In this document: one piece after another, positions 1-10,715 of the stretch | Numbering within the stretch: the first letter of the stretch is position 1 | How the letters are laid out: every line of letters starts with the position of its first letter | DNA from: Pseudomonas sp. MYb185 | Lineage (GTDB): Bacteria > Pseudomonadota > Gammaproteobacteria > Pseudomonadales > Pseudomonadaceae | DNA length: 64,000 bases | Assembly: GCF_002979975.1 (NCBI RefSeq) | Contig: NZ_PCQD01000001.1 | Location: 248,001-312,000 of the forward strand | Direction: 5' to 3' | Translations under genes and position numbers: made by a program | The notes under the pieces: generated by a model | What the model was told of the DNA's origin: nothing | The model's database searches: none | Seen by the model: the letters and a program-made list of their open reading frames with translations, nothing else

Positions 1-1
1 T

Positions 2-1105
2 GGCGGTAACGCGCTCCAGCACATGGTGATCAACAACGTTGAAGGCGTCGACTTCATCTGCGCCAACACCGATGCGCAGGCACTCAAGAACATGACCGCA
101 CGTACCGTGCTGCAGCTGGGCTCGGCGGTGACCAAGGGCCTGGGCGCCGGCGCCAACCCGCTGATCGGCCGTGAAGCGGCGATCGAGGACCGCGAGCGCA
201 TCGCCGAAGTGCTGCAGGGTTCGGATATGGTGTTCATCACCGCCGGCATGGGCGGCGGTACCGGTACCGGTGCCGCACCGATCGTGGCCGAAGTGGCTCG
301 CGAAATGGGCATTCTGACCGTGGCGGTAGTGACCAAGCCGTTCCCCTTCGAAGGGCGCAAGCGCATGCAGATCGCCGAAGAGGGCATCCGTGAGCTGGGT
401 CAGCACGTCGACTCGCTGATCACCATCCCCAACGAGAAGCTGCTCACCGTGCTGGGCAAGGACGCCAGCCTGCTGTCTGCCTTCAGCAAGGCCAACGACG
501 TGCTGCTGGGTGCGGTCCAGGGCATCGCCGACCTGATCATCCGTCCCGGCATGATCAACGTCGACTTCGCCGACGTGAAGACCGTCATGAGCGAAATGGG
601 TATGGCCATGATGGGTACCGGCCACGCCAGCGGCCCGAACCGTGCCCGTGAAGCGGCCGAAGCGGCGATCCGCAGCCCGCTGCTGGAAGACGTCAACCTG
701 ATGGGCGCCCGTGGCATCCTGGTCAATATCACTGCTGGTCCCGACCTGTCACTGGGTGAGTTCTCCGAAGTGGGTAACACCGTCGAGGAGTTCGCTTCGG
801 AAACCGCCACCGTGGTGGTCGGCACCGTGATCGACCCCGAGCTGCGTGATGAACTGCGGGTTACCGTGGTCGCCACCGGTCTGGGTGCGCGTATCGAGAA
901 GCCGATCAAGGTGGTGGACAATACCGCTGCGCCGCAGCCCGTTCGTCAGTCTGAAACCACTGCGCCGAACTATCGCGACCTGGACCGTCCGACCGTCATG
1001 CGCAACTCCGGTGGTGGCCACGCGACAGCGGCACGCCTGAGTCAGCCGGCGGAAGATCTGGATTATCTGGACATTCCAGCGTTCCTGCGTCGGCAAGCCG
1101 ATTGA
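2..1105 (+). CDS. ftsZ: Cell division GTPase FtsZ (5' end missing)
   Basis: FtsZ is the tubulin-like GTPase that polymerises into the cytoplasmic Z ring and recruits the divisome. The frame is already open at base 2 and enters at the glycine-rich first nucleotide loop (GGNALQHM), so roughly the first 20-25 codons lie outside the window. The tubulin signature GGGTGTGAAP is present, followed by the T7-loop region and a poorly conserved linker. The conserved C-terminal tail (LDYLDIPAFLRRQAD) that binds FtsA and ZipA is intact. It lies 112 bp upstream of lpxC in the same direction, the usual end of the dcw cluster in gammaproteobacteria. Confidence 0.98.
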   Translation, partial: GGNALQHMVINNVEGVDFICANTDAQALKNMTARTVLQLGSAVTKGLGAGANPLIGREAAIEDRERIAEVLQGSDMVFITAGMGGGTGTGAAPIVAEVAREMGILTVAVVTKPFPFEGRKRMQIAEEGIRELGQHVDSLITIPNEKLLTVLGKDASLLSAFSKANDVLLGAVQGIADLIIRPGMINVDFADVKTVMSEMGMAMMGTGHASGPNRAREAAEAAIRSPLLEDVNLMGARGILVNITAGPDLSLGEFSEVGNTVEEFASETATVVVGTVIDPELRDELRVTVVATGLGARIEKPIKVVDNTAAPQPVRQSETTAPNYRDLDRPTVMRNSGGGHATAARLSQPAEDLDYLDIPAFLRRQAD

Positions 1106-1217
1106 TGGATTCAATCGGTTGGATAGGGCTGATTAGTGTTCAACAAAGGCGAAATTTGCTATGCTACGCGCCACTTGTTGAAAATTATTCGCAACTAGAG
1201 CGGAAGCCAGTTCAAGC

Positions 1218-2129
1218 ATGATCAGACAACGCACACTGAAGAACATCATCCGGGCCACCGGTGTTGGCCTGCATTCGGGTGAGAAGGTCTATCTCACCCT
1301 GAAACCGGCGCCTGTGGACAGCGGAATCGTGTTCCGTCGGACCGATCTCGACCCCGTGGTCGAGATCCCGGCGCGTGCGGAGTTCGTCGGCGAAACCACC
1401 ATGTCCACCACCCTGGTCAAGGATGGAGTCAAGGTGGATACAGTCGAGCACTTGCTGTCTGCCATGGCCGGTCTGGGTATCGACAACGCCGTGGTGGAGC
1501 TCAGTGCACCCGAGGTGCCGATCATGGATGGCAGTGCCGGACCCTTCGTGTTCCTGATTCAGTCAGCGGGCATCGAAGAGCAGGAGGCACCGAAACAGTT
1601 CATACGCATCAAGCGTGAAATCACTGTCGAGGAAGATGGCAAGACGGCTACCTTCGTTCCCTTCGAGGGCTTCAAGGTATCGTTCGGCATCGACTTCGAT
1701 CATCCGGTCTTCCGTGGCCGGAGTCAGTTCGCCAGCGTGGATTTCTCCAGCACTTCCTTCGTCAAGGAAGTCAGTCGTGCGCGCACCTTCGGGTTCATGC
1801 GCGACATCGAACACCTGCGTTCGCAGAATCTGGCGCTGGGTGGCAGCGTGGATAACGCCATCGTGGTGGATGAGTATCGTGTACTCAACGAAGACGGCCT
1901 GCGGTACGAGGACGAGTTCGTCAAGCACAAGATTCTCGATGCCATCGGTGATCTTTATCTGCTGGGCAAGAGCCTGGTGGGTGAGTTCCGCGGCTTCAAG
2001 TCGGGACATGCACTCAACAACAAGCTGTTGCGCGCGCTGCTGGCCAATGCAGATGCCTGGGAAATAGTCACCTTCGAAGATGCCGGGACCGCACCCATCT
2101 CCTTCATGCGCCCGGCCGCTGCGGTCTGA
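1218..2129 (+). CDS. lpxC: UDP-3-O-acyl-N-acetylglucosamine deacetylase LpxC
   Basis: LpxC is the zinc amidase that catalyses the committed step of lipid A synthesis in the cytoplasm. The 303-residue product has the family's usual length. The start region contains TGVGLHSG. The zinc ligands expected from Pseudomonas LpxC are present: His78 in TVEHLLSAM, and His and Asp in HKILDAIGD near residues 237-241. A catalytic His follows in GHALNNK. The ATG at 1218 is preceded by a purine-rich GAGCGGAAG stretch. A strong hairpin terminator follows, so the ftsZ-lpxC transcript probably ends here. Confidence 0.98.
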   Translation: MIRQRTLKNIIRATGVGLHSGEKVYLTLKPAPVDSGIVFRRTDLDPVVEIPARAEFVGETTMSTTLVKDGVKVDTVEHLLSAMAGLGIDNAVVELSAPEVPIMDGSAGPFVFLIQSAGIEEQEAPKQFIRIKREITVEEDGKTATFVPFEGFKVSFGIDFDHPVFRGRSQFASVDFSSTSFVKEVSRARTFGFMRDIEHLRSQNLALGGSVDNAIVVDEYRVLNEDGLRYEDEFVKHKILDAIGDLYLLGKSLVGEFRGFKSGHALNNKLLRALLANADAWEIVTFEDAGTAPISFMRPAAAV

Positions 2130-2148
2130 CATTTCCTCGTTTCGTTTG

Positions 2149-2175
2149 ACGGCCACCTCGGTGGCCGTTTTTTAT
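2149..2175. terminator. Rho-independent terminator after lpxC
   Basis: A GGCCAC/GTGGCC stem with a 4-base loop is followed by a T-rich run (GTTTTTTATTT). It sits between lpxC and the convergent dciA gene and stops lpxC transcription. It lacks a clear A-run on the other side, so it is best read as a plus-strand terminator. Confidence 0.85.
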
Positions 2176-2205
2176 TTGTTCGCAGATGGCTGCAACCCCA
2201 GGAGT

Positions 2206-2661
2206 TCAGAATTCTCCGCGGTGATGTTTGGCCAGACGTTCCAGCGCTGAACGCAAGTTGGGGTCGCGTATTTGCTCCGCGGTTTCGGTCAAACTCTCAG
2301 CTGCGACATTTGACCGCTTCATTTTGCGAACTGGTGGCGCTTTTTTGACCAATGGCGGTTGTACCTTGCAGTGTATTTTCGTTAAGGTTGCGAATTCCGT
2401 GTAGGCCTGCAATTGTCGGATGAGGCGTTTTTGCTGGTAGCGGATCCGGGTCGCCCATTGACTGTCGGATACCAGCAGCCGTAACAGACCATCGCGATAG
2501 GAGGCTGCGCGGCAGTGCTCACGGGCTGCAGGTTCCAGAACGGAGTCAAGCAGGATCTGCAATCGCTCGACAGCCCGAGCCTGGTTGAAAAGGCCCTTCA
2601 GGGTGGAATGGGTTCTTAGCAGGTCGCCCGGGCGACGCGCATCCAGGGGATGAAAGGACAT
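2206..2661 (-). CDS. dciA: DUF721 family protein, DciA-like replicative helicase loader
   Basis: This 151-residue protein is recognised by its N-terminal DUF721 region (about residues 10-100). Its position between lpxC and the M23 peptidase/secA pair, on the opposite strand, is the conserved Pseudomonas location. DciA proteins load the DnaB helicase in bacteria that lack DnaC. The C-terminal third is a variable, basic and proline-rich tail followed by a short helical segment. The function is assigned from the family and the position. Confidence 0.8.
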   Translation of the reverse strand: MSFHPLDARRPGDLLRTHSTLKGLFNQARAVERLQILLDSVLEPAAREHCRAASYRDGLLRLLVSDSQWATRIRYQQKRLIRQLQAYTEFATLTKIHCKVQPPLVKKAPPVRKMKRSNVAAESLTETAEQIRDPNLRSALERLAKHHRGEF

Positions 2662-2742
2662 GGAATCTCTGAGCTGCCATCCGGAGTGACTTAACAGCGG
2701 TCATCGTAACAGAACCGCAGGAACGTTTTGGGGATCTTTCAA

Positions 2743-3675
2743 GTGAACATCATCATTCTTACCGGGCGCCAGGGCGCCACCAAGGCGTTGACCCTTGGTT
2801 CACCCTGGGTCCTCGGCGGCGTGCTGGGCATACTCGCCATGCCGGTCGCTGCAGCGCTGCTGACCTGGCAACTGCTCGGAGCGGACAAGGCGCCCGAGGA
2901 TGTCACCGCCGCGCTGGACTATGAGCACATCTGGCAGCAGTCGATGCAAGGCTATGAGCCGGGCTCCGACTATATAAAGGAAGAATCCCAGGTGCAGCTG
3001 GAGCACATGACCCAGCAGCTGGGTCGGTTGCAGACCCGCCTTTCCCGCCTTGATGCCCTGGGTGAGCGCCTGACCGAGCTGGCTGAGCTGTCCGACGGCG
3101 AGTTCGATTTCAATACCGATCCCGGCATGGGCGGCCCGGAGTTGCGGAGCGAAAGCACCTCGTACGAGGGGGCGGATATCCAGGTGGTACTCGATCGCCT
3201 GACCGCGCGCATCGAGGACCGCACCCAGCAGCTGCGCCTGCTCGAGGAGCTGATGCTCAATCGCAAGACCGATGCCAACGCGGCGCTGGACTTCACCCCG
3301 GTACAGACCGGCTACATCTCCTCCGGCTTTGGCCGGCGCACTGACCCGATCACCAAACGCGTCGCGATCCACTCGGGGCTGGATTTCGCCGCGCCGCGTG
3401 GCACGCCGATCCATGCGGTCGGGGCTGGTGTGGTGACCTTCTCCGGGCGCCGTGGCGCCTACGGCAACATGGTGGAGATCACCCACGCCGGTGGTTACAA
3501 GACCCGCTACGCGCACGCCCACGAGTTGCAGGTGAAGAAGGGCGACCTGGTGAAGAAGGGCGAGCAGATCGCCACGGTCGGCTCCACCGGCCGCTCGACC
3601 GGGCCGCACCTGCATCTGGAGGTCTACCGTAACGGTATGGCCATCAATCCGGCCCGTTTCCTCGCTCTGAACTGA
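2743..3675 (+). CDS. M23 family (LytM-type) peptidase, membrane anchored
   Basis: A murein hydrolase-type metallopeptidase of about 310 residues. A single N-terminal membrane segment (WVLGGVLGILAMPVAAALL) is followed by a coiled-coil region rich in Gln, Leu and Arg. The C-terminal M23 domain has the zinc motif HSGLDFAAPRGTP and the GPHLHLEV HxH motif, so it looks catalytically complete. The GTG at 2743 is preferred because a GGGGA ribosome-binding site lies 8 bases upstream; a TTG 15 bases earlier is an alternative. It lies just before secA, as in other pseudomonads. It could act on, or regulate, septal or lateral peptidoglycan in the periplasm. Confidence 0.9.
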   Translation: MNIIILTGRQGATKALTLGSPWVLGGVLGILAMPVAAALLTWQLLGADKAPEDVTAALDYEHIWQQSMQGYEPGSDYIKEESQVQLEHMTQQLGRLQTRLSRLDALGERLTELAELSDGEFDFNTDPGMGGPELRSESTSYEGADIQVVLDRLTARIEDRTQQLRLLEELMLNRKTDANAALDFTPVQTGYISSGFGRRTDPITKRVAIHSGLDFAAPRGTPIHAVGAGVVTFSGRRGAYGNMVEITHAGGYKTRYAHAHELQVKKGDLVKKGEQIATVGSTGRSTGPHLHLEVYRNGMAINPARFLALN

Positions 3676-3862
3676 TCCCTCTGCAGCTGTTCCATGCTCC
3701 GCTACGGCGGAGCGTGGATGATCCCCATCCCGCCTTGCCTTTCCCCCTGTGGGTCGCCGCAGTTTATTGTCTCGAGACTTTCAGAGTAGAATGGTTTTTT
3801 TCCGGTGAATGGCCTGTGCACGGGTCAGTATCACCTTCACCAAACGGATATCGAAGTCGACT

Positions 3863-6610
3863 ATGTTTGCGCCTTTATTGAAGAAAATGTTTGGAAGCAA
3901 GAACGAGCGTGAGTTGAAGCGCATGAGCAAGATCGTGCATGCCGTCAACGCCCTCGAAGAAGGCTTGAATGGTCTGAGTGATGATCAGCTCAAGGCCAAG
4001 ACCATCGAATACAAGGAGCGCGTAAGCAAGGGCGAAAGTCTCGATTCCATCCTGCCGGAAGCCTTCGCGCTGGTGCGTGAGGCGAGCAAGCGGGTGATGG
4101 GCATGCGCCACTTCGATGTGCAGCTCATCGGTGGCCTGGTGCTGCATGAAGGCAAGATCGCGGAGATGAAGACCGGTGAAGGCAAGACCCTGGTCTCGAC
4201 GCTGCCGGCCTACCTCAACGCCCTGTCCGGCAAGGGCGTACACGTGGTCACGGTCAACGACTATCTGGCCCGCCGTGACGCCAACCTGATGCGCCCATTG
4301 CATGAGTTCCTCGGCTTGTCCGTCGGCGTGGTGGTGCCATTCCAGGACCCGGAGGAAAAGCGCGCCGCCTATCGCTGCGACATTACCTACGGTACCAACA
4401 ACGAACTCGGCTTCGACTACCTGCGCGACAACATGGCCTTCCGCCTGGAAGACAAATTCCAGCGTGAGCTGAACTTTGCCATCGTCGACGAGGTGGACTC
4501 CATTCTGATCGACGAGGCGCGGACCCCGTTGATCATTTCCGGCCCGGCGCAGGACAGCTCCAAGCTGTACACCAGCATCAACAAGCTGATGCCGCAGCTC
4601 AAGCGCGGCATCAAGGCCGAGGAAGGCGAAGAGGGTGTGGACGGCCATTACTATATCGACGAGAAGACCCGCCAGGTCGAACTCAACGAGGAAGGCCACC
4701 AGTACGTCGAGGAGCTACTCACCCGCGAGGGCCTGCTGGCCGAGGGTGACAGCCTGTACCAGGCGCAGAACCTGAACCTGCTGCATCATGTGCATTCCGC
4801 GCTGCGTGCCCACACCCTGTTCCACCGGGATGTCGAGTACATAGTGCAGGATGGCCAGGTGCTGCTGGTGGACGAGCATACCGGCCGGACCATGCCGGGT
4901 CGTCGCCTGTCCGAGGGGCTGCATCAGGCCATCGAGGCGAAGGAGGGCCTGAACATCCAGGCCGAGAGCCAGACCCTGGCATCGACCACCTTCCAGAACT
5001 ACTTCCGCCTGTACAACAAACTGGCCGGCATGACCGGTACCGCCGACACCGAAGCCTTCGAGTTCCGCCAGATCTACGGCCTGGACGTGGTGGTGATCCC
5101 GACCAACAAGCCGATGATCCGCAAGGACTACAACGACCTGGTGTACCTGACCATCGGTGAGAAGTTCGCCGCCATTGCAGCGGATATCAAGGACTGTCGG
5201 GAAAACGGTCGTCCGGTGCTGGTTGGTACCGCCTCGATCGAGTCCTCCGAGGTGGTTTCCCAGCTGCTGAACAAGGAAGGCATCGCGCACCAGGTACTGA
5301 ACGCCAAGTACCACGAGAAGGAAGCCGAGATCATCGCCCAGGCGGGCCGTCCCGGCGCCGTGACCATCGCCACCAACATGGCGGGTCGTGGTACTGACAT
5401 CATCCTCGGCGGTAGCTGGGAGGCGGAGATCGCCAGCCTGGAGAATCCCACCCCCGAGCAGATTGACCAGATCAAGGCCGAATGGCAGGAACGTCACCAG
5501 CAGGTGCTGGATGCCGGCGGTCTGCACATCATTGCCTGTGAGCGCCATGAATCGCGGCGGATCGACAACCAGTTGCGTGGTCGTTCCGGTCGTCAGGGTG
5601 ACCCTGGCTCCAGCCGCTTCTACCTGTCGCTGGAAGACAACCTCATGCGCATCTTCGCCTCCGACCGGGTGAAGAACTTCATGAAGGCACTGGGCATGGA
5701 GAAGGGCGAGGCCATCGAGCACCGCATGGTCACCAACGCCATCGAGAAGGCCCAGCGCAAGGTCGAAGGGCGCAACTTCGACATCCGCAAGCAACTGCTG
5801 GAATACGATGACGTGGCCAACGAACAGCGCAAGGTGATCTACACCCAGCGCAACGAGATTCTCGCTGCCGACACCGTCGAAGACACCATCAAGGCCATCC
5901 GCGATGACGTGGTGGAAAGCTGCATCAGCCAGTACATGCCGCCACAGAGCGTACCCGAACAATGGGATATCCCGGCGCTGGAGCAGCATCTGCGTACCGA
6001 GCTGGCACTGGATCTGCCGATCCAGCAGTGGCTGGATGAAGATGATGCCCTGCATGAGGAAGGCGTGCGCGAGCGGGTACGCGAGGCGCTGATCGCTGCG
6101 TATACCGAGAAGGAACAGCTGACCGGTCCGGAAGCGCTGCGCAGCTTCGAGAAGCAGATGCTGTTGCGGGTGCTGGATGACCTGTGGAAAGAGCATCTGG
6201 CGACCATGGATCATCTGCGTCAGGGTATTCATCTGCGCGGCTACGCACAGAAGAACCCGAAACAGGAATACAAGCGCGAAGCCTTCAGCCTGTTCGAGGA
6301 GATGCTCGACTCGATCAAGCACGATACCATTCGTGTCCTCAGCCATGTGCAGGTACGCCGCGAAGATCCGGCCGAAGAGGAAGCGCGGCTGCGCCAGCAG
6401 GCCGAGGAACTGGCCAAGCGCATGCAGTTCAAGCATGACGCCGTGCCTGGTGTGGGCGAAGATCCCGAAGAGCAGCAGCCCACGGCGGAGCAGGGTGCAC
6501 CCGCACCAGCCAGCCCGATCACCCGCGACGGTCCCAAGATCGGCCGCAATGATCCCTGTCCCTGTGGCTCGGGCAAGAAGTACAAGCAGTGCCACGGCAA
6601 GATAGGCTGA
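3863..6610 (+). CDS. secA: Preprotein translocase ATPase SecA
   Basis: SecA is the cytoplasmic motor that pushes unfolded preproteins through SecYEG. The protein is 915 residues, the normal length. Walker A is TGEGKT near residue 104, and the DEAD-type motif II is [15 protein letters not shown]. The helicase motif [14 protein letters not shown] and the motif VI segment [13 protein letters not shown] are present. The C-terminal zinc-binding SecB-interaction motif is [14 protein letters not shown]. The open frame extends further upstream, but [12 protein letters not shown] is the conserved start. The 187 bp before it contains a small GC hairpin (3696-3713) and no other gene. Confidence 0.98.
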   Translation: MFAPLLKKMFGSKNERELKRMSKIVHAVNALEEGLNGLSDDQLKAKTIEYKERVSKGESLDSILPEAFALVREASKRVMGMRHFDVQLIGGLVLHEGKIAEMKTGEGKTLVSTLPAYLNALSGKGVHVVTVNDYLARRDANLMRPLHEFLGLSVGVVVPFQDPEEKRAAYRCDITYGTNNELGFDYLRDNMAFRLEDKFQRELNFAIVDEVDSILIDEARTPLIISGPAQDSSKLYTSINKLMPQLKRGIKAEEGEEGVDGHYYIDEKTRQVELNEEGHQYVEELLTREGLLAEGDSLYQAQNLNLLHHVHSALRAHTLFHRDVEYIVQDGQVLLVDEHTGRTMPGRRLSEGLHQAIEAKEGLNIQAESQTLASTTFQNYFRLYNKLAGMTGTADTEAFEFRQIYGLDVVVIPTNKPMIRKDYNDLVYLTIGEKFAAIAADIKDCRENGRPVLVGTASIESSEVVSQLLNKEGIAHQVLNAKYHEKEAEIIAQAGRPGAVTIATNMAGRGTDIILGGSWEAEIASLENPTPEQIDQIKAEWQERHQQVLDAGGLHIIACERHESRRIDNQLRGRSGRQGDPGSSRFYLSLEDNLMRIFASDRVKNFMKALGMEKGEAIEHRMVTNAIEKAQRKVEGRNFDIRKQLLEYDDVANEQRKVIYTQRNEILAADTVEDTIKAIRDDVVESCISQYMPPQSVPEQWDIPALEQHLRTELALDLPIQQWLDEDDALHEEGVRERVREALIAAYTEKEQLTGPEALRSFEKQMLLRVLDDLWKEHLATMDHLRQGIHLRGYAQKNPKQEYKREAFSLFEEMLDSIKHDTIRVLSHVQVRREDPAEEEARLRQQAEELAKRMQFKHDAVPGVGEDPEEQQPTAEQGAPAPASPITRDGPKIGRNDPCPCGSGKKYKQCHGKIG

Positions 6611-6678
6611 GCGCGAGGTCTCGTTATTAGCCGCGAGGGCAATGCTGTTCACATAGCCCCGCCATCCTTGCATCTCCA

Positions 6679-6765
6679 TGTCATCCTTCGCGAAGGCGAA
6701 GGATCCACCGGCCACTCGGAGTCAACCGGAACCATGGATCCTCGGCCTGCGCCGAGGGTGATGGG
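6679..6765. repeat. Composite palindromic repeat, family B (two units in inverted orientation)
   Basis: The first unit (6679-6712) is a palindrome built on CCTTCGCGAAGG with GGATCCACCGGC at its end. A related unit (6732-6765) built on CCTCGGCCTGCGCCGAGG follows in the opposite orientation. The 34 bases of the first unit recur as an exact reverse complement at 43910-43943. The arrangement resembles bacterial interspersed mosaic elements. It occupies the secA-argJ gap, which holds no other feature. Confidence 0.8.
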
Positions 6766-6842
6766 ATGGAGAGCGCGGGGATGACGCTGTAGAGTGTCAA
6801 AACCATTCAATTTCCATCCATTCTATTTCTGGAGTTCTTTTC

Positions 6843-8060
6843 ATGCCCGTCGGTCTTGGCCCCCTCCCGACTCTTCACCCGGTTCCCGGATTTCGCCTCG
6901 GTATCGCCTCCGCCGGGATCAAGCGTGCGGGGCGCAAGGATGTGGTGGTCATGCAGGCTGCCGTCGGCGCCAGTATCGCCGGCGTATTCACCACCAACGC
7001 CTTCTGCGCCGCCCCGGTGACCCTGTGCAAGCAGCACCTGGCCAACGCGCCACGTTACCTGCTGGTGAATACCGGTAACGCCAATGCCGGTACCGGCCAG
7101 CCCGGCATGCAGGCGGCGCTGCGCACCTGTGACGAACTGGCGAACCTGACCCAGGTCGAGCCCGGCCAGGTACTGCCGTTCAGTACCGGGGTGATTGGCG
7201 AGCTGCTGCCGGCGGACAAGATCATTGCGGTACTGCCGCAGGCGCTGGATGACCTGACCGAAGACAACTGGGCCGCCGCCGCCGAAGGCATCATGACCAC
7301 CGATACCCTGCCCAAGGGTGCCAGCCGGCAGCTCAGCCTGGCCGGGCAGACCATCACCATCACCGGTATCTCCAAGGGTGCCGGCATGATCCGCCCGAAC
7401 ATGGCGACCATGCTCGGTTATGTGGCTACCGACGCCAAGGTCGCGCAGCCGGTGCTGCAACACATGCTGCGCCAGGCCGCCGACCTGTCCTTCAACCGCA
7501 TCACCATCGATGGCGACACCAGCACCAACGATTCCTGCATGCTGATTGCCACCGGTCAGGCGGCGATGACGGAAATCACCGATCTGACCAGCGCCGAATA
7601 CGCGCAACTGGCCGAGGCGGTGAATGCGGTCATGCTGGAGCTGGCCCAGGCGATCGTCCGTGATGGCGAAGGGGCCACCAAGTTCGTCACTGTGCAGGTC
7701 AATGGCGGTGCCAATCGTGACGAATGTCTGGATGTGGCTTATGCGGTTGCCCACTCGCCGCTGATCAAGACTGCCTTGTTCGCCTCCGACCCGAACTGGG
7801 GCCGGATTCTGGCAGCGGTCGGCTACGCCGGGGTGCCGGAGCTGGATGTGGAGCGGATCGATGTCTACCTCGACGAGGTGTGCATCACTCGCAACGGCGG
7901 GCGTGCGGCCGAGTACACCGAGGAGCAGGGTGCGCGGGTCATGGCCCAGGCCGAGATCACCATTCGTATCGAGTTGGGTCGGGGCGAGATCAGCGAGACC
8001 ATCTGGACCACTGACCTGTCCCACGAGTACGTACGGATCAACGCCGAATACCGTACCTGA
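6843..8060 (+). CDS. argJ: Bifunctional glutamate N-acetyltransferase / N-acetylglutamate synthase ArgJ
   Basis: ArgJ recycles the acetyl group between N-acetylornithine and glutamate in arginine synthesis. The 405-residue protein has the family's length. The self-cleavage site that splits it into alpha and beta chains is visible at [13 protein letters not shown] (about residue 280), with the nucleophilic Thr. It follows secA as in Pseudomonas, separated by a repeat-filled 232-bp gap. Whether it also uses acetyl-CoA (bifunctional) cannot be decided from sequence alone. Confidence 0.96.
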   Translation: MPVGLGPLPTLHPVPGFRLGIASAGIKRAGRKDVVVMQAAVGASIAGVFTTNAFCAAPVTLCKQHLANAPRYLLVNTGNANAGTGQPGMQAALRTCDELANLTQVEPGQVLPFSTGVIGELLPADKIIAVLPQALDDLTEDNWAAAAEGIMTTDTLPKGASRQLSLAGQTITITGISKGAGMIRPNMATMLGYVATDAKVAQPVLQHMLRQAADLSFNRITIDGDTSTNDSCMLIATGQAAMTEITDLTSAEYAQLAEAVNAVMLELAQAIVRDGEGATKFVTVQVNGGANRDECLDVAYAVAHSPLIKTALFASDPNWGRILAAVGYAGVPELDVERIDVYLDEVCITRNGGRAAEYTEEQGARVMAQAEITIRIELGRGEISETIWTTDLSHEYVRINAEYRT

Positions 8061-8082
8061 AATAAGGGGTTTGGGATGAAAG

Positions 8083-8118
8083 AACCGGTACGTCCTCCGT
8101 GGCGTACCGGTTTTCTTT
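8083..8118. terminator. Rho-independent terminator after argJ
   Basis: A 10-base perfect stem (AACCGGTACG/CGTACCGGTT) is followed by TTTTCTTTTT. It lies between the convergent argJ and the DUF6351-type gene. Confidence 0.9.
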
Positions 8119-8121
8119 TTC

Positions 8122-10515
8122 TCAGCCCTGCGGTCTGCCCTGGTCCGGCTGGCTGTAGTCGCAGACTCCGTCGGGGTGGATGGCTTCCAGGCGGGCAATC
8201 TGAGCGGGGCTGGGGCTCCAGCTGCCGTAGGTTCCATCATTCAGCGCGGTGGACAGGGGTTTGAGAGAGCACTTGAATATGCTGCCTTCAATCGGGCCAC
8301 CTGCCTCCATACGCGATGTGCTGTAGGTGGGGAACAGATCGGCGCAGGCCCCCAGCGGCTGGTCGTCGATAATGCCGTTCCAGACCTCTTCGCCACTGTG
8401 CAGCAACTTGCCCTCACGGTCGAAGCAGCTATCCACCGCCTCCTGCGGCTTGTTTTCGGCGATACTGGCCTCCGGGTTGGCCTTGATGTTCATCAGCCAC
8501 TCGTGCAGTACGTCCAGGGCCATCCAGGTCTGGTCGAAATCATCCTGTGGCCGTGGTCGATCCCCCGGCTTACCCGCCGGAAGAGTTGGCCGGGCATCGG
8601 TGAACCAGATGATCTGGTTGTCCGAATGGCCCATCTTGTTGCGAATGCGCTGCCGCCCCGAGAAGGATTGATGGGTATTGTGCATATCCAGCACCTCTTC
8701 CAGGTAATGGCGCCAGTCGATCACCGGAATATCCAGTTGACCGTCATAGACCATCCCCGATGAGTAGGCCGCATTGAAGGCGACCATATCACCTGTGGTG
8801 CGTGGCGCCGGGCCCTCGCCTGTGCTCAGGTTCATATTGGCGCGGCTCCAGGGGTCGAAGGCGATCCTGCCTTCCTGCACATCCTCCACGCTGCCGAGAT
8901 AGGGGAAGCCCTCCTGATGCATTTCACTGGGGTCTTTCCAGCCGCCAACCTGTTCATTCAGATCCAGGAATTCCTCGGCGGTGATTTCCCCGTCGACAAA
9001 CGCCCGCAGCCCATACTGCACACCTAGGTTGTCGAACATGGGGCGCAGCTTGCCATCTTCGGTGGTGCCATAGATATTGCGCAGATCGTCGAAATGGGAC
9101 CATTCGACGCTATCCATGATGCCGGGAGGCTGCATGTGCTGCTGGTTGCGCGCTTCGCCATAGTGCGGGTTCATCACCAGCGGGGTCAGTCCGCGCCAGG
9201 CGGGAAGACACTCGCTGCTGCCGGGGGCGGTGCTGTATCCGAGCATCTGCTTGGCATCAGCCAGTGGGTCGGGGTAGTCCTCCTCGGCATTGAGTCCGAC
9301 CAGCAGGCTGCGGTTCTCAGTGAGGCGCCACTTTGGGTTGTGCCTGTCGGTGACATCCATGTAGTGCTCCAGCAACTCACAGTCACCGACGTGGATGATC
9401 TGGGTGACCATATCCGGGTAGGAGTACTGCGGAACACCAGCGTCCAGCAGGCCGGGGTGGTTCTGGGCGAATACGTACTGCTGGATACCGCCGCCGGAAC
9501 CGCCGATGGCCACGGTGTAGTCGGGCACGCCGAAGCGCTTGGTGAAGTGCTCCTTGACCATCAGCGCGGTCTCGCCGGCCAACTGCAGATTGTAGTGGGT
9601 GCTGGTGCGGTTGGCGGTGGAGAAGATGACGGCATAGCCCTTGCCCAGTACTTCCGGCGCCAGTGCCCGCCTGTCCACGCGGCCCTGGCTATGGCCGATC
9701 CCCACGCCACCCAGGAAGTGGTAGAGCAGGCGACCGTTCCAGTTATTGGTGGAGGTCGTGTCGGTCTGGTCATTGATATTGGCCAGGGTGGCAAAGCTGT
9801 AGATGAACCGATTGATGGTGCCTTGCTCATGACGGACGATGAAGTCCACTTCGCGGCCATCGGTCAGTTTGGTGGTGGCCATGTCCGCTGGCCGGCTACC
9901 GTCACTCGGCAACGGCAGGTAATCGTTCACCGCGGTGGAGTAGTACTTGAACTCGACAAAGGTCTCTATGGCGCAGTCCTTGCTGAGACCGATCTGGTTG
10001 CCGCCTTCATCCAGAACCGGAAAGCCCATATCTCCATCGGTATCGATGAGAGGCTGTTTTCCCAGCTCTACCGTGACGGAACAGACAAAGGGGTATTGGT
10101 GTGGGCCGGAGAAGATGGGGCCTTCAAGCGGATGGTTGACCAGCTCCAGCTGGTCCAGGCGGCCGTGTGTCTTGTGTTGCAGCTCCAGCTGGTTCTCACC
10201 GAGTTCCAGTCCATCGATCAGTATCTCGAGCTGATCGTTGCGTTCATTCATCCTGGTTGGAGTGACGGTTTGGTTGTTGACCCAGAATTCCAGCTCATCC
10301 ATCTCCTGTTCCAGCAGCTCGGGATCACCCTTGATGGTCACCAGTACATCGCCACCGCTGACCTGGTCCATGGCGCTGGAGAGAACCGCCAGGCTCAGAT
10401 CAGGTTTGGGGGTCTTGTTGCTGGAGCTGCCGCCTGACCCGCTCAGGCACCCGGTCAATCCCAGGGCAAGCAGGCCGGCTGCGCAGGGTAGCCAATAGTG
10501 TTTTGCAGACTTCAT
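8122..10515 (-). CDS. DUF6351-type lipoprotein, predicted alpha/beta hydrolase
   Basis: A 797-residue protein with a lipoprotein signal (lipobox LTGC near residue 23), followed by a Gly/Ser-rich linker. It therefore probably sits in the outer membrane or is surface-exposed. A nucleophile-elbow-like GGSGGG lies near residue 338, in the context VAIGGSGGGIQQYVFAQNHP, as in alpha/beta hydrolases. The overall sequence resembles the DUF6351 family, whose substrate is not established. Cysteines in the C-terminal half (VGDCELL, SSECLPAW, VDSCFD) could form disulfides. It is transcribed divergently from a second lipoprotein hydrolase; the shared 200-bp gap contains an inverted repeat. Degradation of an extracellular ester or polyester is only a guess. 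Confidence 0.75.
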   Translation of the reverse strand: MKSAKHYWLPCAAGLLALGLTGCLSGSGGSSSNKTPKPDLSLAVLSSAMDQVSGGDVLVTIKGDPELLEQEMDELEFWVNNQTVTPTRMNERNDQLEILIDGLELGENQLELQHKTHGRLDQLELVNHPLEGPIFSGPHQYPFVCSVTVELGKQPLIDTDGDMGFPVLDEGGNQIGLSKDCAIETFVEFKYYSTAVNDYLPLPSDGSRPADMATTKLTDGREVDFIVRHEQGTINRFIYSFATLANINDQTDTTSTNNWNGRLLYHFLGGVGIGHSQGRVDRRALAPEVLGKGYAVIFSTANRTSTHYNLQLAGETALMVKEHFTKRFGVPDYTVAIGGSGGGIQQYVFAQNHPGLLDAGVPQYSYPDMVTQIIHVGDCELLEHYMDVTDRHNPKWRLTENRSLLVGLNAEEDYPDPLADAKQMLGYSTAPGSSECLPAWRGLTPLVMNPHYGEARNQQHMQPPGIMDSVEWSHFDDLRNIYGTTEDGKLRPMFDNLGVQYGLRAFVDGEITAEEFLDLNEQVGGWKDPSEMHQEGFPYLGSVEDVQEGRIAFDPWSRANMNLSTGEGPAPRTTGDMVAFNAAYSSGMVYDGQLDIPVIDWRHYLEEVLDMHNTHQSFSGRQRIRNKMGHSDNQIIWFTDARPTLPAGKPGDRPRPQDDFDQTWMALDVLHEWLMNIKANPEASIAENKPQEAVDSCFDREGKLLHSGEEVWNGIIDDQPLGACADLFPTYSTSRMEAGGPIEGSIFKCSLKPLSTALNDGTYGSWSPSPAQIARLEAIHPDGVCDYSQPDQGRPQG

Positions 10516-10576
10516 GAGTCACTCCATTGTTTTTGTTATGGAGTGATCGATGCTATGCGCCAGCCGCGGAGGGAAA

Positions 10577-10598
10577 CAGATACAGATTGCGGTATCTG
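10577..10598. promoter_or_regulatory. Inverted repeat between the two divergent lipoprotein genes, possible operator
   Basis: CAGATAC and GTATCTG form a perfect 7-base inverted repeat with an 8-base spacer, in the 200-bp gap between the divergent hydrolase genes. The size suits a dimeric regulator binding site. No regulator is assigned to it; the MocR gene one locus downstream is a candidate by proximity only. Confidence 0.45.
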
Positions 10599-10715
10599 AC
10601 TGACACAGGGAGCGGCGGCAATCTGTTTGACTGCTATTGGCGCAACTGTACCTGTTTGGCGGTGGGTGCTTGGTCTAGTCTGAGACTCCAACAAAAATCA
10701 TAAAAGGGAAGCATC

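Noticed and set aside
1137-1165. Sigma-70 promoter for lpxC
   Set aside because: TATGCT is a fair -10, but the -35 matches are weak (TGTTCA at 17 bp or TTCAAC at 15 bp). Not strong enough to list as a feature.
4715-6715. Very long open frame on the minus strand opposite secA
   Set aside because: It mirrors secA codon by codon, has no recognisable protein features and is expected from high GC third positions. The same holds for long antisense frames opposite argJ, the GGDEF-EAL gene, ileS, murJ and the lipoprotein hydrolases.
9094-10437. Long plus-strand open frame opposite the DUF6351-type gene
   Set aside because: The minus-strand frame has a signal peptide, lipobox and hydrolase motif; the plus-strand frame has none and no ribosome-binding site.
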